This document shows, one piece after another, positions 32,442-39,990 of a stretch of DNA of 64,000 nt. The position numbers were made by a program, and so were the translations under genes. Within the stretch, counting starts at the first letter, position 1, and each line of letters begins with the position of its first letter. Source of the DNA: Flavobacterium gelatinilyticum (lineage in GTDB: Bacteria > Bacteroidota > Bacteroidia > Flavobacteriales > Flavobacteriaceae); NCBI RefSeq assembly GCF_027111295.1, contig NZ_CP114287.1:4030001-4094000 (forward strand), given 5' to 3'. Below the pieces are notes generated by a model that had not been told where the DNA came from, made no database searches, and worked only from the letters and a program-made list of their open reading frames with translations.

Positions 32442-33926
32442 ATGAAAAGAAAACCTATTATTATCACCCTGTTAGTTGTTTTTCTGGTAGCAGCCGTCAC
32501 CCTGTTTTTCTTAAATAAGGAGAAACTGCTGGAAAAAATAGGAGTGTCTTCCGGTTACACTTCCTCAACCGAACCTTGCGACTGCGAAACCAGCTGGTTT
32601 CCTCATGAACAGACACCTCCTCCGGCAGAAGGAGACGGAAGCCCTTTTGATTCTAGCAATACTACCAATTGTATTTTTCATCAATGGTCATGGCAGAAAT
32701 TTTTGTGGCTTACCAAACCAATGCCAAGTGGAAATCCTTTCTTTTTAGATTCGCTGGATGTGGTAAGTCCGCAGTTAGAAGATGTTGCACCTGAACTGGG
32801 ATTAAAACTTACGCTGAGTTCTATACATCAGGCAGGTCCGGGAGGTGTTTTGGTATCGAATCCGAAATATAATAATGCGGCCGATACCGTTTTTTATTCC
32901 ATTCACGTCAATGATTTATTAAAGGATAAAGCACTTTCAGCGGCTATACAAATTAACAAAGGACAACTTCCGGTTTCTAATCTGGAGACTTTTCCTGTAG
33001 GAGCTCTGGAACTAAAAGCATCGTGGATTAATGTAGAAGCCATTCCGCAGCAGGAACGCGCTTCTTATTTTACGACCAAAGCCGCTGTGATAAACAAAAA
33101 GAATAAATATGTCGAAAAAACGGTAGCACTGCTTGGCATGCACGTAGTTGGAGTGGTGAAAAATCATCCAGAATTTATCTGGGCCACTTTTGAACACAAA
33201 GACATGGCACCGGTTTACGATAAGAAAAAAAATTCGGTAACATCGGCAAAAGAAATGCTGTTTTACGAAAAAGGAACCACTACAGATATCCAAGGCATTA
33301 AATGGAATAGCAAAGACAGTGTGCCTCTGCTTCCAAACAGAGCATTTATTCTTTACGAATACGGCGTTCCAACGGAATTAAAAACCGGAAATTTTATGCC
33401 TACGAGCCAGTCAGAACCTATGAATTATGATAATATTGAAAACATCAACAAATGTGTTGCGTCTAATTTAAAAGATGTTTTCGTTAATTATTTCTACAAT
33501 GGTTCTGTGTGGTTAAATTTTGACGGAGTTTCTCCTATAAATCAGGCAAAAGCTATCGTGACGAGAGATATTTCAAGTGTACTGCCGGATTCATTGGTGA
33601 GAGGTTCTGCCAATCTGGCCAATATTACAATGGAAACCTATACACAGACTTTCAACAAAAAAGGAATTCACAGTATTAATAATACCAATTTGGTAAACTG
33701 TTTCGATTGTCATCAGGCGGGCAATTTTGATACATCAAGACCGGGAAATTCTCCTTTGTTCTTAAGCCATATTTTTGGGGATCACCTGAAATTTACAAAA
33801 CCAAAAGAAGCTTTAACAGGAAAAAAAGCGAATGTTAAAGATATACTTTCAAGAGAGAAACGTATTGAAGAAATTGAACAGTTGAAACTTAAACAATTTG
33901 AAAAATTTGTTGAGAAGAATCAATAA
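32442..33926 (+). CDS. membrane-anchored c-type cytochrome-like protein
   Basis: The N-terminus MKRKPIIITLLVVFLVAAVTLFFL is one membrane anchor, so the body should face the periplasm. A single haem-binding motif C420-F-D-C423-H424 lies near the C-terminus (NCFDCHQAGN). Before it are conserved-looking blocks such as KTVALLGMHVVGV and EFIWATFEHKDMAP. I do not know the family's reaction; the haem suggests electron transfer or an oxidase partner. The end overlaps the convergent SRPBCC gene by 38 bp. Its co-occurrence with the DUF1842 gene suggests a shared pathway. Confidence 0.75.
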   Translation: MKRKPIIITLLVVFLVAAVTLFFLNKEKLLEKIGVSSGYTSSTEPCDCETSWFPHEQTPPPAEGDGSPFDSSNTTNCIFHQWSWQKFLWLTKPMPSGNPFFLDSLDVVSPQLEDVAPELGLKLTLSSIHQAGPGGVLVSNPKYNNAADTVFYSIHVNDLLKDKALSAAIQINKGQLPVSNLETFPVGALELKASWINVEAIPQQERASYFTTKAAVINKKNKYVEKTVALLGMHVVGVVKNHPEFIWATFEHKDMAPVYDKKKNSVTSAKEMLFYEKGTTTDIQGIKWNSKDSVPLLPNRAFILYEYGVPTELKTGNFMPTSQSEPMNYDNIENINKCVASNLKDVFVNYFYNGSVWLNFDGVSPINQAKAIVTRDISSVLPDSLVRGSANLANITMETYTQTFNKKGIHSINNTNLVNCFDCHQAGNFDTSRPGNSPLFLSHIFGDHLKFTKPKEALTGKKANVKDILSREKRIEEIEQLKLKQFEKFVEKNQ

Positions 33927-34383
33927 GTTCAGATTCGTTTTCGGCAGTTTCTGTCAGCGTTTTATTTCTTTCTAAAAGGAATTTTATGAGATGTTTTTTT
34001 AAACACAAAACATCAAATAATTTTCCGAAAATACCAAACGGAGTTTCATATTGCAGCAAGTCTGTCATTATGGTAACTCCGTTTACTTCTTTAAAATAAT
34101 GTTTGTGTTTAAATGATGCAAAACAGCCTTCTTCCATTTCATCTACAAAATAATTATAAAAATCCATCGCGGTAATGCGGCTTTTATGAGTAAGATAAAA
34201 TCCAAAATGTTTCCCGCGCCAGGTTACGGTTTCATTTACATTTATTAAACCCGAAGTGACGCCTGCAATTGCTTTTTCTTTTGATGGACTGGCTGATTTT
34301 TGGTGAATGTCAATATCTCTGGATACATCAAAAACGGTTTTTAACGGTGCATTTATTTTTGTAATAAGATGAATGGTAGTCAT
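33889..34383 (-). CDS. SRPBCC family protein
   Basis: The 164-residue protein begins TTIHLITKINAPLKTVFDVSRDIDIH, the opening of the START/SRPBCC hydrophobic-ligand fold, and contains GVTSGLINVNETVTWRGKHFG. The substrate or ligand is unknown. It is the last gene of the minus-strand operon, 12 bp after the TIGR01777 epimerase. Its 3' end overlaps the plus-strand cytochrome-like gene. Confidence 0.85.
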   Translation of the reverse strand: MTTIHLITKINAPLKTVFDVSRDIDIHQKSASPSKEKAIAGVTSGLINVNETVTWRGKHFGFYLTHKSRITAMDFYNYFVDEMEEGCFASFKHKHYFKEVNGVTIMTDLLQYETPFGIFGKLFDVLCLKKHLIKFLLERNKTLTETAENESELIDSSQQIFQIV

Positions 34384-34395
34384 AAGAATAAAGTT

Positions 34396-35310
34396 TTAAG
34401 ATTTAGTCAATAAATTACGAAAGGCTTTTTCAACAGAATCATACTTAAATTTAAATCCATTTTCCAAAAGTCGTTTAGGAATCACATTTCTGCTTTTTAA
34501 GACCAATTCAGCCTCTGTCCGGATAAAGAAAGATCCAATTTTAAGTAAAAATATATTTGCCGGAATTCCAAAAGGCATTCCAATACTTTTTCGGAGCTGC
34601 TGCATGAAATCGGTATTACGGACTGGTTTGGGAGAAACGATATTGATAACGCCGGTAATTTCTTTTTCGATTACAAAATCTACCGCATTGGCAAAATCCT
34701 CTTCATGAATCCAGCTTACAAACTGATTTCCTTTTCCTTGTTTTCCTCCTAAGCCCAATTTTGCCAGATTCTTTAACGTAACCAAAGCACCGTCGTTTTT
34801 CCCTAAAACGATCGAAGTTCGCAAAGCGGTTTTTAAGGTATTTGGTGTTTCGGTTTTAAAAAAAGCTTTTTCCCACGAAAGAGCCACATTTATAGAAAAA
34901 TCATTTCCAATTTCGCCATTTATCTCATCCATTTCTTTGTCTAAAGAAAAACGATAAATAGTAGCTGTTGATGAATTGAGCCAGTGTTTGGGCGGGTTCT
35001 GACAATTTAAAACTGCTTTATTTAAAATTTTTGTGCTGTCAATTCTGGACCATAAAATCTCTTTTTTGTTTTCTTTGGTATAACGGCAGTTAACCGATTT
35101 TCCGGCAAGATTAATTAAAACCGAAGCATTCTCTACTTCCTTTTCCCAGCCCGAAAAAGTTCTGGCATTCCAGTTTACATATTTAATACCGCCGGCAGTT
35201 TTTGATTTTCCGCGTGTAAGGATTACAACCTCATCAAATTTATTTTTGAAATGATTGACTAAGACCTGTCCCAGAAATCCGGTTCCGGCTGCTATAATAA
35301 GTTTGCTCAT
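34396..35310 (-). CDS. TIGR01777-family NAD(P)-dependent epimerase-like protein
   Basis: The N-terminal Rossmann motif KLIIAAGTGFLGQVLVNHF (the usual first Gly of GxxGxxG is Ala here), the block VLINLAGKSVNCRYT and NSSTATIYRF place this in the TIGR01777 (YfcH-like) group of extended SDR proteins. The catalytic Tyr is in TIYR. The substrate is unknown. It is placed between the DCC protein and SRPBCC, a combination I associate with YqjF-type clusters in Flavobacteria. Confidence 0.88.
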   Translation of the reverse strand: MSKLIIAAGTGFLGQVLVNHFKNKFDEVVILTRGKSKTAGGIKYVNWNARTFSGWEKEVENASVLINLAGKSVNCRYTKENKKEILWSRIDSTKILNKAVLNCQNPPKHWLNSSTATIYRFSLDKEMDEINGEIGNDFSINVALSWEKAFFKTETPNTLKTALRTSIVLGKNDGALVTLKNLAKLGLGGKQGKGNQFVSWIHEEDFANAVDFVIEKEITGVINIVSPKPVRNTDFMQQLRKSIGMPFGIPANIFLLKIGSFFIRTEAELVLKSRNVIPKRLLENGFKFKYDSVEKAFRNLLTKS

Positions 35311-35329
35311 TTTTGTTTCGGTTAAGAGA

Positions 35330-36139
35330 TTAATTTAGAATTAAAAACAACGCAATAATTCGATAAAGAATCCAGGTGAAAGATAGAAAAAAAGGAAGTT
35401 TTAAAAGTTTTATTCTTCTGAAATGTTCTAAAAACATAATTAAAACAACAGCGCCAAACCAGCTTAAAATAATCACTTGCGGTATAATAATAAATTGGCT
35501 CAAAATTAAAATTGGCATTAAAATTAAAGATCCCGCTAAAGAAACCGTCATTAAATTACCTGCATAATTAACAATTGTTTTTTTGTCGAATTTGAATAAA
35601 AACAAAGCCTGAAAAACAATTTGTCCGAAAGCCAAAATAAATTCTCGTGTAGCGCTGTTTTTAGGGAAATTCAATATCAAATTAGAATAAGAAAATAATA
35701 CTATGGTTGTAATGCTGATTGCAAATAAGATAAAAAGAAATCTGTATTTAAAATTGAAATCAGGAATGCATTCGAGTTTGTCTTTTTTTGTTTGCGCCGG
35801 AATAATGACTTTTCGATTATAAGATACAAAAGAATAGAGTTTTCTTAATAGAAGATAAACTGGTTTTGCAGTGAGAATTTTTTTGATCCATGGAAAAGAA
35901 AAACCAATTACCTTGATCAGACTGTCAATACCATACGTTGTCGTTTTTGTAGTATAATCAATTAAAGCAATTTCATTTGCGGCACGTTTTACATCTACAA
36001 AATCTTGTTCTTCGCAGCTTATATTGCAATAAGGTTTTCTGCCGTTTTGGTCAAGCATCCCTGTTTTTATAAATCCGGTTGTGTACAAATTGCAGAGCGG
36101 ACAATCTTCATCATACAATAAAGTTTGATTTTCGAGCAT
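35330..36139 (-). CDS. DCC1-like thiol-disulfide oxidoreductase domain membrane protein
   Basis: Residues 5-17 read TLLYDEDCPLCNL, the DxxCxxC signature of the DCC (DUF393) family. About four hydrophobic helices follow in residues 125-270. The role may be redox or quinone related but is not proved. ATG 36139 (MLENQTLL) is preferred over 36145. It lies within the GbsR-linked operon. Confidence 0.8.
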   Translation of the reverse strand: MLENQTLLYDEDCPLCNLYTTGFIKTGMLDQNGRKPYCNISCEEQDFVDVKRAANEIALIDYTTKTTTYGIDSLIKVIGFSFPWIKKILTAKPVYLLLRKLYSFVSYNRKVIIPAQTKKDKLECIPDFNFKYRFLFILFAISITTIVLFSYSNLILNFPKNSATREFILAFGQIVFQALFLFKFDKKTIVNYAGNLMTVSLAGSLILMPILILSQFIIIPQVIILSWFGAVVLIMFLEHFRRIKLLKLPFFLSFTWILYRIIALFLILN

Positions 36140-36202
36140 TTTCATGGCATTTATGATTTAAGGTTTGATGAATTAGGGAGGGATAAGTAAATCCGATTGA
36201 GG

Positions 36203-36235
36203 AAACCTAACAGGTTTTTAAAACCTGCTAGGTTT
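36203..36235. repeat. hairpin AAACCTAACAGGTTT type
   Basis: The palindrome AAACCT(AA)CAGGTTTT faces AAAACCTG(CT)AGGTTT. It sits in the 100-bp space between two operon genes and may reduce downstream transcription. Confidence 0.6.
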
Positions 36236-36246
36236 CTATTAAAAAA

Positions 36247-36633
36247 TTACGCTTTAAAAACCAATCGTTCTTCTCGTTGAGATTCTTTTGCTTTTCTTTT
36301 TCCTCTAAAGAAAAAATATAAATTAAGGAATAACATTATACCAAGGTAAATAGCAAAACCTCCAATTTTATAACTCAATCTTTCAACCAATTCCTGATAA
36401 CTGTCGGTATTCAATTGCAATTCCAGAATCATCAAAGCAAAACCAATATTTAAAAGATAAAATCCGGTTTCAAAAAGTCTGTTGGTTGCTTCAGCGATAT
36501 CTTCTCTTCCTTTAAAAATGTCGAGCATGAATATTTTACCGTTTTTAAACAAAGTTTTAGATACATAATAGGTTAAAAATAAAGCAACAGGTAAATAAAT
36601 GCTGTATCCGATTAAAATTTTTGCAGTTTCCAT
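36247..36633 (-). CDS. small membrane protein, paralogue of the upstream gene
   Basis: The 128-residue product has three to four hydrophobic segments (LIGYSIYLPVALFLTYYV, FYLLNIGFALMILEL, IGGFAIYLGIMLFLNLYFFF). Blocks such as LLxLGYYLLNIGYA are shared with the gene at 36651, so the two are tandem duplicates. Function unknown. Confidence 0.7.
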   Translation of the reverse strand: METAKILIGYSIYLPVALFLTYYVSKTLFKNGKIFMLDIFKGREDIAEATNRLFETGFYLLNIGFALMILELQLNTDSYQELVERLSYKIGGFAIYLGIMLFLNLYFFFRGKRKAKESQREERLVFKA

Positions 36634-36650
36634 AGTTATTTGATATTAAG

Positions 36651-37004
36651 TTATTTAATTATTTTTTGAATGTACTTTGTGATAATAATAATGTTGAGGT
36701 AATGCAGGATTGAGATAATAAAAATTATAACAGCTGTTTTGATGCTGATAATTTCAACTAATTGTTCCGAAGAAATAATTTTTTCCCAGGAAATTAAAGT
36801 CATAGCACAATACCCGATATTTAAAAGGTAATATCCTAAAAGCAGTACCTGATTTGTTTTCTGGCAGAGATCTTCATGATCCGGAATTAATGCGGCTACA
36901 TACACATTTCCGTTTTTATAGCAGATTTTTCCAACTTTGAGAATAATGAAAATCGTGATCCCGAGATAAATAAAATACCCAATAATGTTATAATTGATAT
37001 TCAT
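36651..37004 (-). CDS. small membrane protein
   Basis: The 117-residue product has four hydrophobic segments (NIIGYFIYLGITIFIILKV, VLLLGYYLLNIGYCAMTLI, TAVIIFIISILHYLNIIII). Its start overlaps the end of the YqjF gene by 17 bp. It is a paralogue of the gene at 36247. Function unknown. Confidence 0.7.
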   Translation of the reverse strand: MNINYNIIGYFIYLGITIFIILKVGKICYKNGNVYVAALIPDHEDLCQKTNQVLLLGYYLLNIGYCAMTLISWEKIISSEQLVEIISIKTAVIIFIISILHYLNIIIITKYIQKIIK

Positions 37005-37713
37005 GGCGAAGTGTTTTTTTGTTTTCGACTTTTATCTCTGAACCTTTTGCCAGAAATACAGAAACCGGTTTTTGATTTTGTAAAACAGTAAAGTCCTCAC
37101 CGTAATTTTTTCCAAAATCAACATGCAGCATAAAATTTTTAATTTCGAACTGCTGCCATCGGGGGTGTTTTACTTCATATTCAAAAGTTGTATTGTCGTC
37201 GTATTTTGTGTAACCAAAATAATGTTCCGTTATAAACCCGGCTTCAGAATCTGTTTCGATTTCTTTAAGTTCTTTCTGGGTTTCTACTTGTATGGTATTC
37301 CATTTTTTATCTGTTTTCCATTGATATACGAAAGTCAGGGAATTTTCATTTTCAATAATTTTATGCCTCATTTTGCGAGTCTCATAATGCTCCTTATACA
37401 GCGTATTGGCAATAAAAGTGATCGCTTTTTTAGGAACAATTTCTTTAATAAAAACCACACCGCGTTTCCATTCTCCGTTTTCAAATCTTTTTGCATAAAA
37501 CCTTAAATTAACCTCTTCAAAATTGATGTGAAACGGAATTTTAAGTCCCAATACTTTCGTTTCTTTAAACATAAAACCAACAAGACTTACATAACATTTC
37601 CCGTTCCAGATATCCAGTTCTGTTCCTGCAGGAAGGTATTTCTCTAATATTTCAGCCTCAATTTCATAATTAATTATGGCTAAGTTTTTCCATTGTGCAC
37701 TTAAGAAACTCAT
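36988..37713 (-). CDS. YqjF family protein (DUF2071)
   Basis: The 241-residue product shows the DUF2071 opening FLSAQWKNLAIINYEIEAEIL and the block WNGKCYVSLVGFMFKETKVLG. It continues EVNLRFYAKRFENGEWKRGVVFIKEIVPK. The fold is related to acetoacetate decarboxylase-like barrels but the role is unknown. It is the first gene of the operon behind the GbsR palindrome at 37733-37755. Confidence 0.88.
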   Translation of the reverse strand: MSFLSAQWKNLAIINYEIEAEILEKYLPAGTELDIWNGKCYVSLVGFMFKETKVLGLKIPFHINFEEVNLRFYAKRFENGEWKRGVVFIKEIVPKKAITFIANTLYKEHYETRKMRHKIIENENSLTFVYQWKTDKKWNTIQVETQKELKEIETDSEAGFITEHYFGYTKYDDNTTFEYEVKHPRWQQFEIKNFMLHVDFGKNYGEDFTVLQNQKPVSVFLAKGSEIKVENKKTLRHEYQL

Positions 37714-37732
37714 AATGTTGTGTGTTTTTTAA

Positions 37733-37755
37733 ACTTTCAGAAAATAATGAAAGAT
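37733..37755. promoter_or_regulatory. probable GbsR-type operator 1
   Basis: CTTTCA (37734-37739) and TGAAAG (37748-37753) are separated by 8 bp, 20 bp upstream of the YqjF ATG. The same palindrome lies in front of the small ORF at 37988 and in front of the GbsR gene. Confidence 0.65.
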
Positions 37756-37759
37756 TGAT

Positions 37760-37984
37760 TTAAATTTTTTTGATTGTGTACACTAAAAAAGAAAGATAAA
37801 AAGCTAATAACGGAGGCAGAGAAAATGTAAAAAATGTTAGTGCTGGATTATAATCTGGTCCATAATTATTCCACAGAATAAAAAAGAGTGTTACACCGGC
37901 GAGATAGAAATACATTTTTCTGTCACAAACACCATCATACAATATTTTTAATGCAACCAAAACCTGGAGAAATCCCGTTACCAT
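37760..37984 (-). CDS. small membrane protein
   Basis: The 74-residue product has two hydrophobic segments (TGFLQVLVALKIL and FYLAGVTLFFILWN, ALTFFTFSLPPLLAFYL). It starts 3 bp past the stop of a 35-codon ORF. The two could be the broken halves of one protein or two coupled small genes. Confidence 0.55.
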   Translation of the reverse strand: MVTGFLQVLVALKILYDGVCDRKMYFYLAGVTLFFILWNNYGPDYNPALTFFTFSLPPLLAFYLSFLVYTIKKI

Positions 37985-37987
37985 CGT

Positions 37988-38095
37988 TTATAATAAACTA
38001 TACATGAAAGCGTATTCTTCGATAAAGGGATAACTGAGCAGGATAATAAGAGGCAGGCTTACTGCAAATGTGTTGATGTATTTTAAAGTTTTCAT
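37988..38095 (-). CDS. very small membrane peptide ORF
   Basis: This 35-codon frame reads MKTLKYINTFAVSLPLIILL and ends in MYSLL. It is preceded by the second GbsR palindrome and followed 3 bp later by the 74-codon membrane gene. Placement behind an operator supports expression, but its length means it may be only a leader peptide. Confidence 0.4.
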   Translation of the reverse strand: MKTLKYINTFAVSLPLIILLSYPFIEEYAFMYSLL

Positions 38096-38114
38096 AATTA
38101 CTGATTATTTTGAA

Positions 38115-38134
38115 TTTTCAGAAAAAATTGAAAG
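38115..38134. promoter_or_regulatory. probable GbsR-type operator 2
   Basis: TTTTCA (38115-38120) and TGAAAG (38129-38134) have the same 8-bp gap as operators 1 and 3. It lies between the GbsR gene and the small membrane ORFs. Confidence 0.6.
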
Positions 38135-38150
38135 TTTTGATTAAATTTTT

Positions 38151-38654
38151 TTATTTCATGATTTTTAAAACCAGTTTTCCTAACCAGTTTTCATTAAATT
38201 CAGTCATTTTGTCCAGCATATTATCTGCTTTCAAAACAAAATCATACAGTTTGGAGGTCTGGTCTACAAAATGTTTTTCTTCGGCAGAATCTTTCGCTTC
38301 AATAGTCGAAACTTCTTTTAATATTTTTAAAGCCGGTTTTAATTCTCTTTTGCTTCTTTCTCTCGAAATTTTTGCAGCCAGTTCATCCAGATCTTTTTCG
38401 GCAGTAAAAAACTCTTTTCGTTCTCCCGCTTTATTTTCTTTATATACAATCCCCCAATCCATTAAAGCTCTCAGGTTCATACTGGCATTTCCACGCGAAA
38501 TTTGTAATTCTTCCATAATGTCTTCCATAGAAACAGGATCGTTTGAGACCATTAACAAAGCATGGATCTGTGCCATGGTTTTATTAATTCCCCATTGAGA
38601 ACCTAAAGCTCCCCAGGTCTGAACGAATTTATTTTTTGCTTCTTTGAATTCCAT
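38151..38654 (-). CDS. GbsR/MarR-family transcriptional regulator
   Basis: The 167-residue winged-helix protein reads FVQTWGALGSQWGINKTMAQIHALLMVSNDPVSMEDIMEELQISRGNASMNLRALMDWG, the GbsR pattern; GbsR proteins repress membrane-solute or efflux genes. The C-terminus is a helical dimer region. Palindromes CTTTCA-N8-TGAAAG in its own leader and in two downstream spacers indicate autoregulation and control of the minus-strand operon to about 33.9 kb. The effector is unknown. Confidence 0.9.
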   Translation of the reverse strand: MEFKEAKNKFVQTWGALGSQWGINKTMAQIHALLMVSNDPVSMEDIMEELQISRGNASMNLRALMDWGIVYKENKAGERKEFFTAEKDLDELAAKISRERSKRELKPALKILKEVSTIEAKDSAEEKHFVDQTSKLYDFVLKADNMLDKMTEFNENWLGKLVLKIMK

Positions 38655-38681
38655 GAAACAAATGTAAATAAAAGTTTTTAA

Positions 38682-38703
38682 ACTTTCAAAAATAATTGAA
38701 AGT
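38682..38703. promoter_or_regulatory. probable GbsR-type operator 3 (autoregulation)
   Basis: ACTTTCA (38682-38688) and TGAAAGT (38697-38703) with an 8-bp gap lie 27 bp before the regulator ATG. This is the best-matching copy of the three. Confidence 0.7.
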
Positions 38704-38749
38704 TTATTTAAAAACCCGGAAACAAATTATTTTTTTTAAGAATAATCTT

Positions 38750-38835
38750 ATGACTTGTTTTTTGTGTTTCATGACATAGAATCTTCTGTTTCGTAACATT
38801 TTTATGTAATTGGCTGTATATCAGGTGTAATTTTA
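38750..38835 (+). promoter_or_regulatory. U3: triple 21-bp direct repeat promoter
   Basis: Repeats ATGACTTGT (38750), ATGACATAG (38771) and GTAACATTT (38793) have steps of 21 and 22 bp. TAATTTTA starts at 38828, 35 bp after the last repeat. It would drive the operon starting at 38973. The remainder of this 318-bp gap holds the GbsR operator and leader E3. Confidence 0.7.
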
Positions 38836-38872
38836 ATCTGAAAAATAAAGGTAGCTGCTGTATTTTTTATCA

Positions 38873-38955
38873 CGTGGAGCCAGAACCCACGCTAAAAAAC
38901 GAACTGTTTCGCACAGTAAAGCGAAGGCGGAACCTGAAAAGCCTTATGAGTAAGA
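38873..38955 (+). promoter_or_regulatory. E3: structured RNA leader
   Basis: Hairpin CGTGG (38873-38877) / CCACG (38887-38891), then hairpin ACTGT (38903-38907) / ACAGT (38913-38917), then core stem AAGGC (38924-38928) / GCCTT (38941-38945) around AACCTGAAAA. ATGAGTAAG follows in the place of ACGAGTAGG. The loop-to-tail pairing seen in E1 and E2 is not kept here. It ends 18 bp before ATG 38973. Confidence 0.6.
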
Positions 38956-38972
38956 CCCAAAAACTTATTATT

Positions 38973-39629
38973 ATGCAACCTATACCTAGAAAAGTAAAAA
39001 ATGTAAATGTATATCCTTATATAGACTGGAAAGGAGGAGGAGTTGGTCCTGTTATTCTTCCGGTTATCGAAGGGGCCAGCGGTACTTACGCTGTTGGTAC
39101 ATTGATCAGATCTGTATTTTACAACCTGAATCTTTCTTCAACTGGTCAAACAAAGCTAGGAATACATCAGAGATATGTAGCAATAGGAGAGTATCAGGAC
39201 GGAACACCTTTTACTACACCCTGGATGTACTGCACAAACGCAGGCGATGAGCCTCAATTTGGAAGAACTATTAACCTTCTTAAACCGGAATCAGAAGCTT
39301 TAAATGCAGAATTTTTGCCTGACTACATCACGCTTGGACCTCTTACAGATATTACGGTTACACAATCATTTCCTCCTCCGGCAATTGGCGAGATTTTATT
39401 AATCGAAAACGGTGCAGGAAATGTAATTGCCACAAGAACCGGTACACCTCATGAAATGGGAATCGAAGTAAGCAGCGGTAACCGTGTAGGAGAACTAAGA
39501 GCTGGTTTGAGAAATATCATGATTACCGGAAAAAACAAAGACGGACAAAATGTTACAATGGGTAACCTTACCTGTATAAGCCCAAATGAACCGGCGATTT
39601 TCCTTCATCAGTTTGGACCTTTCGAATAA
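38973..39629 (+). CDS. unrecognised small protein with QSFPPPAIG motif
   Basis: The 218-residue product starts at ATG 38973 (MQPIPRKVKNVNVYPYIDWK), since an upstream frame would translate leader E3. There is no signal peptide. Residues 131-139 are QSFPPPAIG, identical to the motif in the DUF1842-like protein, followed in both by a hydrophobic strand. The chain is rich in Gly, Pro and Thr and probably all-beta. It is the first gene of a unit with two DUF1843 genes, a radical SAM gene and a methyltransferase gene. I cannot name its function. Confidence 0.65.
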   Translation: MQPIPRKVKNVNVYPYIDWKGGGVGPVILPVIEGASGTYAVGTLIRSVFYNLNLSSTGQTKLGIHQRYVAIGEYQDGTPFTTPWMYCTNAGDEPQFGRTINLLKPESEALNAEFLPDYITLGPLTDITVTQSFPPPAIGEILLIENGAGNVIATRTGTPHEMGIEVSSGNRVGELRAGLRNIMITGKNKDGQNVTMGNLTCISPNEPAIFLHQFGPFE

Positions 39630-39712
39630 ATTTTTTACACCAGATAATAGTTCTCGTCTGTAAGAATCTATTTGAAATAAATCAATACTAAGTTAATCTA
39701 AAAAATAAAACC

Positions 39713-39889
39713 ATGGGAGTAATCATGCCTTACGGTGTTGCAATCAGAGAAGCGATAGCTTCTAATGATTTAGCAAAAATGGAATCTATTGCAGAGCAGG
39801 CAAAACAGATAGTTAAAGATCAGGGCGATTTAAGCGCTGCTCTTCTGGACTTGCTGGAAGCAATAGAAGCCTTGAAAAACAAAAAATAA
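39713..39889 (+). CDS. DUF1843-like small protein, copy A
   Basis: The 58-residue product begins MGVIMPYGVAIREAIASNDL and continues with Lys/Glu-rich helices ending KNKK. It fits the DUF1843 family from memory: short helical proteins of unknown function, often beside DUF1842. It starts 83 bp after the preceding gene, with no E-type leader. About two thirds of its residues match copy B. There is no Cys and no signal peptide. Confidence 0.8.
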   Translation: MGVIMPYGVAIREAIASNDLAKMESIAEQAKQIVKDQGDLSAALLDLLEAIEALKNKK

Positions 39890-39922
39890 AAAGTTTTTTC
39901 AAACCAAAAACAAACAAACTGT

Positions 39923-39975
39923 CTTGTTCAGTAAAACAAGGGTGAAACCGAAAAACCTTACGAGTAGGAATAACC
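39923..39975 (+). promoter_or_regulatory. E4: structured RNA leader between the DUF1843 copies
   Basis: Hairpin CTTGTT (39923-39928) / AACAAG (39935-39940) is followed by core stem GGT (39941-39943) / ACC (39955-39957), CCGAAAA (39948-39954) and ACGAGTAGG. The end lies 15 bp before the ATG at 39991. No promoter of the U type separates it from copy A, so this copy is inside an operon. Confidence 0.65.
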
Positions 39976-39990
39976 TAAAAACAAACTATT

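Noticed and set aside
37123..37506. Open frame of 127 codons opposite the YqjF gene
   Set aside because: Antisense to a recognised DUF2071 gene; Cys/Phe-rich composition typical of shadow frames.
38110..38598. Long open frame of 162 codons opposite the GbsR gene
   Set aside because: The minus-strand frame has a clear GbsR/MarR domain; the opposite frame has no domain and is a shadow.
38874..38972. N-terminal extension of the 218-residue protein
   Set aside because: These 33 codons translate leader E3, whose core matches non-coding E1, E2 and E4. The start is taken at 38973.
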